Positions 7,537 to 14,986 are shown, numbered from the stretch's first letter. The stretch is DNA of 27,973 bases from CSBr16-58 sp051859825 (GCA_051859825.1 JBHYFA010000035.1:1-27973), one strand, 5' to 3'. The notes: generated by a model from the sequence alone, not told the origin. Program-made: numbers and translations.

Positions 7537-7894
7537 CTATTTACCACCATTTATCAATTCACGTAGATATTTGATTTCCCCTTCAAGATGATTAATACGC
7601 TCGCGGAATAGTTCTTCCAATTGTTGTGGAAAATGGTTGTGATACTCATTTTCACGACCAAAAGCATTATTGCAGTTTTGATATATATATTTTTCATCAA
7701 AACCCATCAATTGCTCTACGGAAACTTCCAGTACTTTGCACATTTCTTCCAGCTTACCAATACTGATGTCGGCTTCGCCACTTTCAATGCGCTGGTATTG
7801 CCGCTGACTCATATCCATTTGCAGCGTCCTGGCTGCAACCTTTGAGTTCGCGTATTTTTCGCAGTTTTTCCGGTATTTGCGTAGTATATGACAT
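7537..7894 (-). pseudogene. XRE-family regulator split by a frameshift in the HTH
   Basis: From an ATG at 7894 the frame reads MSYTTQIPEKLRKIRELKGCSQDAA, the first two helices of an XRE helix-turn-helix. It then runs out of frame and stops soon after. The rest of the domain continues in another frame as LQMDMSQRQYQRIESGEADI, SIGKLEEMCKVLEVSVEQLMGF and a short coiled-coil tail to 7537. The two ATGs (7894 and 7818) are 76 bases apart, so a small deletion near 7820-7830 explains the break. Translation from 7818 alone would give a 93-aa protein lacking the start of the HTH. It stands divergent from the outer-membrane protein gene at 8083, which an intact copy may have controlled. Confidence 0.7.
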
Positions 7895-8003
7895 GAGGCG
7901 GGTATTTTATGACGTTAATCGTCTCGAATTACGAAGAAAAAATGATTGATAAAACTAAAATTTCAACAACCTTTATACCCTGAAAACATTAAAGTTTTGA
8001 TAG

Positions 8004-8038
8004 TTTGGTGACAATAAAAATTTTTTTATGTAAATTTG
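8004..8038 (+). promoter_or_regulatory. Promoter for the outer-membrane protein gene
   Basis: TAAATTTG at 8031-8038 is an exact TAnnTTTG match, with TTTGG at 8004-8008 as a possible -33 element (spacing slightly long). The leader to the ATG at 8083 is about 38 bases. Confidence 0.5.
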
Positions 8039-8082
8039 GAGTAAATGACAACCCGCAATTTTCTAACTTTTACTATTTTCTC

Positions 8083-8742
8083 ATGAAACAGATTCTTATT
8101 TTTATTTTAATAATTTGGTTTACGGATTTAAAAGTAGTTCATTGTCAACCATTTCAACTTCGATTAGATATGGGGCTATTAGCTTCAACATCCAGTCAAG
8201 TTGGATTTTATAATGTTCCACGTCATTTAGCTCTTAATGGAGGTTTTCAGTTTCATTATGTTATTTCAGAGAAAAACTCCTTTAGTGTAGGTACATATCT
8301 TATGCAAATGAAATCATATCATGCTTACCCTCATCCGGGTTGGTTTTCACAAACGCGTAATTATACCGCCATACCTATACTTTGGCATCGGTCATTTGGT
8401 CGACAAAAGCGTTGGGAACTTTCAATGGGCGTTTTTGCTTCATTTTTTATCAATGGAACCCAAATTTATCATGACATAGACAATAATCAGTACGATATTA
8501 TCCCTGCAAAGCCAAGACATTCTACCAGAATAATCGGCTATAGCTTTGGCTTTCAGTATGCATTTATTAAAACAGAAACACTAAATTTTTCTTTGTCCTA
8601 TCGTAGCTTTGGACAGATACACGGTTTTAATCAACCCAGAAGCCTCGGAACACCACCTATTCCAGTATTCTTTTCCTCTTTCTTTTCTTTAAATTGTGGT
8701 ATGTTATTATTTAATAAGAATGAATCACATAATTTTCACTAA
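8083..8742 (+). CDS. Putative outer-membrane beta-barrel protein
   Basis: This is a 219-aa protein with a signal peptide (MKQILIFILIIWF..., cleavage near VHC-QP) and alternating aromatic/hydrophobic strands ending in short turns, suggesting a small barrel. I do not recognise the family and found no catalytic motif. The ATG at 8083 was chosen over an in-frame GTG at 8005 because it begins the signal peptide and lies after the promoter; the upstream residues are unlike a signal sequence. The coding sequence is visibly more AT-rich than the housekeeping genes around it, in keeping with horizontally acquired DNA. It lies between the broken XRE gene and an insertion sequence. Confidence 0.65.
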   Translation: MKQILIFILIIWFTDLKVVHCQPFQLRLDMGLLASTSSQVGFYNVPRHLALNGGFQFHYVISEKNSFSVGTYLMQMKSYHAYPHPGWFSQTRNYTAIPILWHRSFGRQKRWELSMGVFASFFINGTQIYHDIDNNQYDIIPAKPRHSTRIIGYSFGFQYAFIKTETLNFSLSYRSFGQIHGFNQPRSLGTPPIPVFFSSFFSLNCGMLLFNKNESHNFH

Positions 8743-8767
8743 TTTTAAATTTTATGAAAAAGCTTAT

Positions 8768-8790
8768 TGATTATCCGTAATTACACCTAA
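8768..8790 (+). repeat. Left terminal inverted repeat of the IS
   Basis: Matches the reverse complement of 9727-9749 at 19 of 23 positions; the first 11 bases and the last 6 are identical. Confidence 0.75.
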
Positions 8791-8815
8791 TTTAGTATAT
8801 TTACCTAGGATTTAA

Positions 8816-9730
8816 ATCATTATCAACCTATTTACTTTCACATCTGAGTTTGGAGATGAACAATCATGCAGAAATCATTTTAAAGAAGAGCGAGATAAAC
8901 ACGGTATTGTTTGCAAAAAGTGTTCAAATACAAGTCATTACTGGAAACGTGATAAAGAGTGTTACGAGTGCAAATCTTGTGGTTTCCGCACTTCATTACG
9001 CAGTGGCACCATAATGGAAAATTCTAATCTCCCATTTCTTGTTTGGTATAGAGCAATGTTTTTGATGAGCACTACAAAAAAAGGATTTTCTGCTAAAGAG
9101 ATTCAAAGACAGCTAGGTTTAAAGCGCTATGAACCAGTGTGGGCTATGGTTCATAAAATTCGTAAGGCAATGGGCAACAGAGATTCACTCTACACACTGG
9201 AAGGTATGATTGAAATGGATGAAGGTTATTTTACCGTTGTTTCTACCGAAGTTGAACAAGCTAAAGGTAAGCGGGGACGCGGAGCTGCTGGGAAGAAAAA
9301 TGTATTGGTAAGTGCAGAAAGTACTCCTTTGGAGGATCCTGAAACAGGTAAAAAGTCTAAGGATGTGCGCTATTTTAAAGCTAAAGTGCTTGAAAGTCAT
9401 AAAGCTGAAGAAGTGAATAATCATGTAGGCGAATCTATTGACGAAAAATCGATAGTTTTTACAGATAAGAGCACCTCATATGTTGATATAGCCAACTATG
9501 TGGAAATGTATGTGACTGAGAAATCAAGCAAAGAGTCAACAGAAGAAACACTGCGCTGGGTTCACATATTTATCAGTAATTCAAAACGAAACTTATTGGG
9601 TAATTACCATAAAATCAAAGGGAAGTATCTTCAACTATATCTCAATGAGTTTGTGTATAAGCTAAACAGAAGGTACTTTGGTGAACGGTTATTTGATAGA
9701 GTGATCGTAGCGGCTATAACGGGAGCTTAG
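8816..9730 (+). CDS. ISXO2-like transposase, apparently without an ATG start
   Basis: The frame is open from 8816, after a TAA at 8813, and the conserved family N-terminus is encoded from about 8822 (INLFTFTSEFGDEQSCRNHF). A zinc ribbon follows (VCKKC...HYW...CKSCGFRTSLRSGT). The DDE catalytic core has MDEGYF, VFTDKSTSYVDI and a C-terminal LNEFVYKLNRRYFGERLFDR. The first ATG (9014) lies after the zinc ribbon and would remove it. The likely start is therefore a non-ATG codon (ATC 8816, ATT 8819 or ATC 8822), or the start codon has mutated. Otherwise the protein is of normal length, about 304 residues. It cuts and joins IS ends. It may be inactive if the start is dead. Confidence 0.8.
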   Translation: MIINLFTFTSEFGDEQSCRNHFKEERDKHGIVCKKCSNTSHYWKRDKECYECKSCGFRTSLRSGTIMENSNLPFLVWYRAMFLMSTTKKGFSAKEIQRQLGLKRYEPVWAMVHKIRKAMGNRDSLYTLEGMIEMDEGYFTVVSTEVEQAKGKRGRGAAGKKNVLVSAESTPLEDPETGKKSKDVRYFKAKVLESHKAEEVNNHVGESIDEKSIVFTDKSTSYVDIANYVEMYVTEKSSKESTEETLRWVHIFISNSKRNLLGNYHKIKGKYLQLYLNEFVYKLNRRYFGERLFDRVIVAAITGA

Positions 9731-9749
9731 GTATGAAAACGGATAATCA
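9727..9749 (-). repeat. Right terminal inverted repeat of the IS
   Basis: Partner of 8768-8790. It begins in the transposase stop codon (TAG at 9728-9730) and ends 4 bases before the ATG of the next reading frame. Confidence 0.75.
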
Positions 9750-9753
9750 GATT

Positions 9754-10442
9754 ATGAAAAACATATTAATCATATCGACCCTTGTTATCGGGATATTTAT
9801 TTCTTGTAAGCCTAATAAAATTACAGACGTAGTTGTAGAAGCGTTTTGCTCGACATATCTAACTTTGAACCTATTGAAGGTGGGTTGGTAGAAATTCGCA
9901 CAGGACCATCTGGTTTTGCCAGTGGAGGAAGAAGTCCTCGTAATAAATTTCTGGAATATAAAACCGATGAAAGCGGAGTGTATCATTTCGAATTTTCTCT
10001 CGAAGACGGATTAAGTTATGAATTAATAGCAAGTTCCCCAAGTCATTACGGAAATCTAGGTGTTGATTGGAGCCAAAGGTTTACAACCAAAGGTCTCACA
10101 CCTTCAAATTCCGTTAATTTAAACGTAAGAAGGGAAGATTACTTTAATGAAACCATTTTTCTTTTACCACAAGCAACATTGAGATTACGTATCGTAAATG
10201 TTGATAAGTTGTATGATAGGTTCCATTTAAATACACCACCAGGAAGTCCTCTTGCATCAGGCATACAGCTTTACGGAAATGATATAGATGAAATGCATGA
10301 ATTTACTGTGTTCGGCGATGTTGAAATAGAACTGAACACCTTTAGATATCATCCGGGAGATGGCCCGGGAGAAGGAGACCATGTACGTATTCCTTTAATC
10401 TGTAAACCACACGACATAACGGAAATCACCATTGAATATTAA
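9754..10442 (+). pseudogene. Frameshifted lipoprotein with carboxypeptidase-like regulatory domain
   Basis: From the ATG at 9754 the frame reads a lipoprotein signal, MKNILIISTLVIGIFISC, with lipobox cysteine 18, and then KPNKITDVVVEA. It ends early. The sequence goes on in another frame from about 9843 as VLLDISNFEPIEGGLVEIR, then DESGVYHFEF and further beta-rich sequence to 10442. The join resembles the usual 'V.G.V.D....PI.GA.V' start of a CarboxypepD_reg-like beta-sandwich, so one missing base near 9841 would restore a protein of about 229 residues. The ATG follows the insertion sequence at once, so any native promoter has been displaced. A sequencing error is possible, but the neighbouring genes are decayed too. 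Confidence 0.6.
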
Positions 10443-11552
10443 CAAACTTTCGAATAATCTGTTTCAATTTAATGGTTGTGGTCTTTATGTAGCTGGTCAG
10501 ACGTTCTCCGCCACCTATAATACCTTCAACAATAACTCATACGGTGTTTATGGTACAGAGTTACATGGAACCTGTGATATAGCTCGAAACACATTCGCTG
10601 ACAATTATCATGCAGGCTGCTTTCTATCCGGGCAAGGAGGGGCTGAAACGAATGTTGTAAAAAATGAGTTTCATGCAACTCAAGTATTTGCCGGAGAGCA
10701 TAATAATACAAGTTCATACCCTTCGGGGATATTATTGGAAGATCATGCTATTAATATGACTTGTAATACTTTTAATAATCTTTATTACGGCGTTTACTTT
10801 CCAAATTCGTATGCTTCTGTTGATGCTTCTGAATCAAGTAAAAACAGCTTTTCAGACGTTGATTATGCCGTGTTTGGCGATATAGATAACGGTTACTTTA
10901 ATATACTCCAGGGTGAGAATAGTTTCACTCATTCAAATGGACAGGGGAGTAGAGTAATAATTAATGTAAATAATAATTTAACAGGGCCTACAGCTCAACA
11001 TAATAGCTCATTAATTGATTTTACAGATAACAAAATGCCAAATATCTTCACTTGGGGTAATGTCCAAGTTTAAAGTTCAAACTTCCAAGGAGCATTTACG
11101 CCATCAAGTAATGTTAATTTCTCAGTTGATCCATGTGTTGATGCGGTAGAGTTTCCTTTCATTAATGAAGTAAGAGAAGTGCAAAATATGGAAAGTGGTA
11201 TTTATGTTTCAGGTGGCGGAAACTTGATTGATAAAACCGTCGAAGCCGGTGAAAAAATCACCAATTCCAATGAACTCTGGGAAATCAGGGAAGACGCAGA
11301 AGCCTTTCAGGATTTAATGGTAATTGCCAATGATCTTACTTCTTGTATTTTAGAACTCCGGGAATTGAAGACCCTGAAACGCCTATTGATATAAGTATTT
11401 ACACTCTTACAGGTATTAAGGTGCATCAAGATTTTACTCAAGCTTCATTCCTTCAGCGCGTACACGTAGAAGACTTGCCATCCGGGATGTATGTTCTCAA
11501 AGTTCAAGCAAATGGAGTGATAAAGACGAAGAAGTTTTTAATTGCACGGTAA
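10420..11552 (+). pseudogene. Remnant of a T9SS-secreted right-handed beta-helix protein
   Basis: Three pieces belong together. The first (10420-11070) has repeating NTFNNNSYGVYG / NTFADNYHAGCFL / NTFNNLYYGVYFP / NSFSDVDYAVFG units, typical of parallel beta-helix coils. A TAA at 11071 stops it, yet the same frame continues with coherent protein to about 11394. The last piece, in another frame (about 11343-11552), is a type A sorting domain: ISIYTLTGIKV, LPSGMYVLKV, KTKKFLIAR. The 5' end has no signal peptide and runs into the end of the preceding lipoprotein frame, so the front of the gene is lost. The YPNP-type opening of the sorting domain is missing as well. The intact ancestor would have been exported by the type IX system as a surface or adhesive protein. 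Confidence 0.7.
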
Positions 11553-11592
11553 AGGCAATATTTGCATAATGTCCTTGTGCTTCTTTGTGTAA

Positions 11593-11733
11593 TAGCCTTT
11601 CAGTTATTACACAAAGTTCTCAAAGGAGGCACAGAGTTTCACAAAGTTTAAAGTTTTATGCCTTAATTCTTTGTGCACCTTTGTGAATTCTTCGTATTCC
11701 TTTGTGTAATAGCAATTGAGTTTCGTTTTAAAG
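11593..11733. repeat. Composite direct repeat, right copy
   Basis: 11599-11646 is identical to 7281-7328. A second conserved part (11679-11733) parallels 7358-7404 with small differences. The two copies bracket the accessory block in direct orientation. Confidence 0.85.
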
Positions 11734-11881
11734 CCCACATAGTTAGCCGCGCACTTTTGCTTTATTACAGTATTGGCGTCGTGCTTGAAAGTATTGTGAA
11801 AAAATAAAGCGAGATATCCAAATCCTAAAAACAAACTCAATACTTTTATGTATTTCAGATGGTTAGCATAAAAGACCGCAC

Positions 11882-11912
11882 AAAAAAGCCGGAGTTTTCC
11901 CCGGCTTTTTTT
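11882..11912 (-). terminator. Intrinsic terminator downstream of icd
   Basis: AAAAAAGCCGG pairs with CCGGCTTTTTT across an 8-base loop, with T-runs on both strands, 22 bases beyond the icd stop. The symmetry makes it potentially bidirectional. Confidence 0.8.
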
Positions 11913-11934
11913 TGATAAATGAATTTGAAAAATA

Positions 11935-13161
11935 CTAACTCAATCGCTTTTTAAGCTCAGTATCGAGAGCTTCTAAAAACTCTTCCGTATTCAGATAGTG
12001 CTCAGGCTTTAAGTCCCCCGCGTGAATACAAAGCGCTAAGTCCTTGGTCATTTTTCCGCTCTCTACGGTGCTGATGCACACTTCTTCAAGGGTGTTGGCA
12101 AATTTGATAAGCTCCGCATTACCATCTAATTTTCCACGATGTGCCAAACCTCTCGTCCAAGCAAAAATTGACGCAATGGGGTTGGTTGAGGTTTTCTTCC
12201 CTTCTTGGTGTTGACGATAATGACGAGTAACAGTGCCATGCGCTGCCTCAGCTTCGAGGGTTTTTCCATCAGGTGTAACCAAAACGGATGTCATAAGACC
12301 TAAAGAACCGAAGCCTTGAGCCACGGTGTCGGACTGAACATCACCGTCGTAGTTTTTACACGCCCAGATAAAACCACCGTCCCACTTGAGCGCAGAAGCC
12401 ACCATATCGTCGATAAGACGGTGCTCATACACCAATCCTTGCTCGTCGAATTGCGCCTTGAATTCGTTTTGATACACTTCCTCAAAAATGTCTTTAAAAC
12501 GACCATCGTACTTCTTGAGGATGGTGTTTTTTGTACTGAGGTAAAGCGGCCATGATTTCTGTAGAGCCATATTGAAGCACGAGCGAGCAAATCCATAGAT
12601 GGATTCATCGGTGTTGTACATGCTCATAGCTACTCCACCACCTTCAAAGTTATAAACCTCAAATGTTTGCGGCTCACTACCGTCTTCCGGCGTGAAGGTC
12701 ATGGTGAGCTTTCCTTTGCCTTCAATTACGGTGTCTGTTGCACGATACTGATCGCCAAAAGCATGACGTCCAATCACGATGGGTCTGTTCCAGGTAGTGA
12801 CTAAGCGCGGAACATTTTTACAGATGATGGGCTCACGGAAAACGGTGCCGCCTAAAATGTTGCGGATGGTTCCGTTCGGTGAACGCCACATTTTCTTCAA
12901 CTTGAATTCTTCCACACGCTGCTCATCTGGGGTGATGGTGGCGCATTTGATACCTACATTGTATTTCTTGATGGCGTTTGCCGCATCCACGGTAATCTGA
13001 TCGTCAGTGGCATCCCGACTCTCCATACCCAAATCGTAATACTTAATGTCGATATCTAAATAAGGAAGGATGAGTTTTTCTTTGATGAATTTCCAAATTA
13101 TCCGAGTCATTTCGTCTCCATCGAGCTCTACTACCGGATTTTGAACCTTGATTTTCTGCAT
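11935..13161 (-). CDS. icd: NADP-dependent isocitrate dehydrogenase (eukaryote-type, homodimeric)
   Basis: The 408-aa enzyme oxidises isocitrate to 2-oxoglutarate with NADP in the TCA cycle. The sequence is the type II form related to eukaryotic IDH1/IDH2: VELDGDEMTRIIW at the N-terminus, SPNGTIRNILGGTVFREPI for isocitrate binding, NFEGGGVAMSMYN, DDMVASALKW and CKNYDGDVQSD for metal and substrate, and EAAHGTVTRHYR for NADP. This class is common in Bacteroidota. It lies 20 bases after the dnaX frame and before a strong terminator, so it is probably the last gene of the dnaX transcript. The ATG at 13161 gives the expected N-terminus. Intact. Confidence 0.95.
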   Translation of the reverse strand: MQKIKVQNPVVELDGDEMTRIIWKFIKEKLILPYLDIDIKYYDLGMESRDATDDQITVDAANAIKKYNVGIKCATITPDEQRVEEFKLKKMWRSPNGTIRNILGGTVFREPIICKNVPRLVTTWNRPIVIGRHAFGDQYRATDTVIEGKGKLTMTFTPEDGSEPQTFEVYNFEGGGVAMSMYNTDESIYGFARSCFNMALQKSWPLYLSTKNTILKKYDGRFKDIFEEVYQNEFKAQFDEQGLVYEHRLIDDMVASALKWDGGFIWACKNYDGDVQSDTVAQGFGSLGLMTSVLVTPDGKTLEAEAAHGTVTRHYRQHQEGKKTSTNPIASIFAWTRGLAHRGKLDGNAELIKFANTLEEVCISTVESGKMTKDLALCIHAGDLKPEHYLNTEEFLEALDTELKKRLS

Positions 13162-13181
13162 TTCTAATTTTTGGTTGATGA

Positions 13182-13913
13182 TTAATAATCGACGAGTTTT
13201 AATCCCAGTTCATCAATCAGTAACTGACTTTCCGGGTGGTTTTGAAGAATAATCTCCAATTTTTCTTTGGAATTTTTAATAGTATTTTCAGCTTCTTCGG
13301 CTAATATTTCAATTTCCAATTCAATGGCTTGATGACCGAGTTTGTCGCGTAAAAAGCTCATCAATTCGGTTTGACATTCACCAATGAGTGTTTTTTGGGT
13401 TTCGGAGTGTAATTGAAACAGAATGCTGTAATCACCTTTTTTTAAGGGATTTAAACTTTGTAGGGTAGAGGTAATAAGCGTTTGTCCTCGGTCTTTTACC
13501 GTATCAACAAATATTCGGTAATACTGCGTCAAATGATCTTCATTAAGTGAAAAGCCTTCCGTTTTTTCAACCACAGTACCGGCATTTTCATCGGCGTTTT
13601 CCTTTTTCTCTTTCTCAGCTTGCAAATTCTGCGCTATGGAAAAACCACTTCTTCGCGCCGCTGTGCGAGCGGGTTGTGGTGGACTTGCTGGTTCGGAAAC
13701 TGCCGGAGATGGAGGAGGTGTGCTTGTTTGTTGTACAACCGCTGGAGACTCAGTCTTAACCGCAGGACTAATTGTTTGCTCCTGTTTATTTGGGGTAGAA
13801 ACCGAACTTTGGTTTTCTGGCGCTGCAGAAGGTTTTGGAGCGCTGGTGTTTACTGCGCTACTCGTTGCTGCCGAGCCTTGGTTGTTTTTGGCCGGAACTA
13901 GCTCGGGTTGGTC
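13182..13913 (-). CDS. dnaX: dnaX 3' part: tau-specific linker and C-terminal domain in a shifted frame
   Basis: This frame is open from the A-run at 13915-13925 to the TAA near 13182. The first 95 or so residues are a Pro/Ala/Ser/Gln-rich linker (for example QQTSTPPPSPAVSEPASPPQ) with no folded-domain character. The last 130 or so form a conserved-looking domain (QYYRIFVDTVKDRGQTLI, YSILFQLHSETQKTL, HPESQLLIDELGLKLVDY) of the kind found at the end of Bacteroidota DnaX. It has no start of its own at the conserved boundary and should not be called a separate gene. Joined to the upstream part by skipping one base, or an equivalent slip, it gives a protein of about 598 residues, the normal tau length. 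In tau this region would hold polymerase and helicase contacts; that is known for E. coli and inferred here. Confidence 0.8.
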   Translation of the reverse strand, partial: DQPELVPAKNNQGSAATSSAVNTSAPKPSAAPENQSSVSTPNKQEQTISPAVKTESPAVVQQTSTPPPSPAVSEPASPPQPARTAARRSGFSIAQNLQAEKEKKENADENAGTVVEKTEGFSLNEDHLTQYYRIFVDTVKDRGQTLITSTLQSLNPLKKGDYSILFQLHSETQKTLIGECQTELMSFLRDKLGHQAIELEIEILAEEAENTIKNSKEKLEIILQNHPESQLLIDELGLKLVDY

Positions 13914-14979
13914 ATTTTTTTTTTTCGTCGCTGGCCGGTGTAGCCAAACGGAGAAGCGAAACTTCCACTAGGAGTTGTTGTTGTTGGGAGTTTTTATACT
14001 GCACATCAACCTCCATAAGTCGTTTCAAAGCAAATACCAACCAAGCAGGAGTGCATTTGGCGCTCTGCTCTCGGTATTTTTGTTTCAAATCATCAGAAAC
14101 ATCGAGCAAATCAAGCGTTCGAGGGTCGAGACACATCCATAAATTTCGCAGGTGATCTGCCAAACCATTCACCATAAGATGCATGTCGAATCCCTTGGCG
14201 AGAATTTCGTGTACCGTTTGGATTACCTCAGGCCCTTGATTGTTGAGAATATAATCGGTTAGTCGGAAGTAGTAAGCGAAATCCAATACGCTAAGTAACT
14301 CCGCTGCCGCAGCGTAGGTAACATTTCCCTCGGAAAACGAAACCAAGCGGTCGAAAATGGAAAGCGCATCACGCATGGCTCCATCCGCCTTTTGCGCAAC
14401 GAGGTGTAGCGCCGTTTCTTCGTATTGAACATTCTCCTTAGCCGCAATTTCTTTCAGCTGAACAACGATATCGGGCACGGTAATGCGACGGAAATCGTAG
14501 ATCTGACAGCGACTGAGGATGGTAGGAAGAATTTTGTGCTTTTCGGTGGTTGCCAAGATAAACACTGCGTGCTTTGGCGGTTCTTCCAAGGTTTTCAGAA
14601 AGGCGTTAAAGGCCGCTTGCGAGAGCATGTGCACCTCATCAATGATATACACCTTAAAGCTTCCCACCTGTGGAGCAAAGCGCACCTGATCTACTAGGTT
14701 ACGAATATCGTCAACCGAGTTGTTGGACGCCGCATCAAGCTCAAAAATGTTAAGGGTGTAATCTGTTTGGTCATCAACGGAAGTTCGGTTGATCATTTTT
14801 GCCAAAATACGGGCGCAAGTTGTTTTACCAACTCCGCGCGGACCGGTAAATAAAAGCGCTTGACCAAGCTGGTTTTTCTCTACCGCATTGAAGAGCGTTC
14901 GAGTGATATGTTGTTGACCCACAACACTATCAAACTCCTGTGGTCTATATTTTCTGGCTGATACAATAAATGCTTCCAT
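13912..14979 (-). CDS. dnaX: DNA polymerase III gamma/tau subunit, ATPase part (gamma-like product)
   Basis: The 355-aa frame holds the clamp-loader AAA+ motor: RKYRPQEFDSVVGQQHI, Walker A GPRGVGKT (46-53), Walker B IIDEVH (112-117), LEEPP, sensor SRC (156-158), and domain III to about 345. The four-cysteine zinc module usually found before ELDAAS is absent and replaced by a short Asp-rich loop. The frame ends in PASDEKKK then TGA, right at a run of 11 A, so the zero-frame product is a gamma-like protein without linker or tau domain. DnaX loads the sliding clamp at replication forks. The gene follows the M3 peptidase gene with a promoter in the 42-base gap, and icd follows. Confidence 0.92.
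   Translation of the reverse strand: MEAFIVSARKYRPQEFDSVVGQQHITRTLFNAVEKNQLGQALLFTGPRGVGKTTCARILAKMINRTSVDDQTDYTLNIFELDAASNNSVDDIRNLVDQVRFAPQVGSFKVYIIDEVHMLSQAAFNAFLKTLEEPPKHAVFILATTEKHKILPTILSRCQIYDFRRITVPDIVVQLKEIAAKENVQYEETALHLVAQKADGAMRDALSIFDRLVSFSEGNVTYAAAAELLSVLDFAYYFRLTDYILNNQGPEVIQTVHEILAKGFDMHLMVNGLADHLRNLWMCLDPRTLDLLDVSDDLKQKYREQSAKCTPAWLVFALKRLMEVDVQYKNSQQQQLLVEVSLLRLATPASDEKKK
13915..13925 (-). promoter_or_regulatory. A11 homopolymer at the dnaX frame junction (candidate slippage site)
   Basis: The message reads GAC GAA AAA AAA AAA TGA: 11 consecutive A with the zero-frame stop directly after. The downstream dnaX frame is +1 (equivalently -2) relative to it, so transcripts with 10 or 13 A, or a +1 ribosomal shift, would make full-length tau. 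A weak stem (CCGAGC with GCTCGG, bases 13901-13906 and 13871-13876) starts 8 bases after the run. Thermus dnaX uses a run of 9 A in a comparable way. Confidence 0.6.
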
Positions 14980-14986
14980 GGAGGCA

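Larger units (their letters stand above)
8768..9749 (+). mobile_element. IS1595-family (ISXO2-type) insertion sequence
   Basis: Imperfect terminal inverted repeats of 23 bases (8768-8790 and 9727-9749, 19 of 23 matching, outer 11 identical as TGATTATCCGT) enclose one transposase gene; the right repeat begins in its stop codon. TTATGAAAAA occurs just outside at 8752-8761 and 9752-9761, exactly 1000 bases apart. It is a candidate target duplication, but it sits 6 bases from the left repeat and 2 from the right, so the exact ends are uncertain. TATATTTA at 8796-8803 is a candidate promoter for the transposase. Confidence 0.8.
11553..11934. other. Intergenic stretch with the right direct repeat and a terminator
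   Basis: No gene. It holds the right copy of the composite repeat (11593-11733), about 150 bases without recognisable structure, and the hairpin at 11882-11912. Confidence 0.6.

Noticed and set aside
9014..9730. Transposase starting at the first ATG
   Set aside because: This start would remove the conserved zinc ribbon and family N-terminus, which are encoded in the same frame from about 8822.
7281..11646. Integrase-type attachment sites at the 48-bp direct repeats
   Set aside because: No integrase or tRNA gene is present, and the repeat has the look of a dispersed intergenic unit with related sequence nearby.
11607..11840. Minus-strand 77-aa open frame
   Set aside because: It reads through the composite direct repeat and has a composition unlike the real genes.
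13182..13625. Separate 147-aa gene downstream of dnaX
   Set aside because: The frame is open well upstream of its TTG/ATG-like start, through a proline-rich linker, to the A-run of dnaX; its domain belongs to DnaX.
13636..13971. Plus-strand open frame of 111 aa
   Set aside because: It is antisense to the low-complexity linker of dnaX, and its Cys/Trp/Phe-rich composition is that of a shadow frame.
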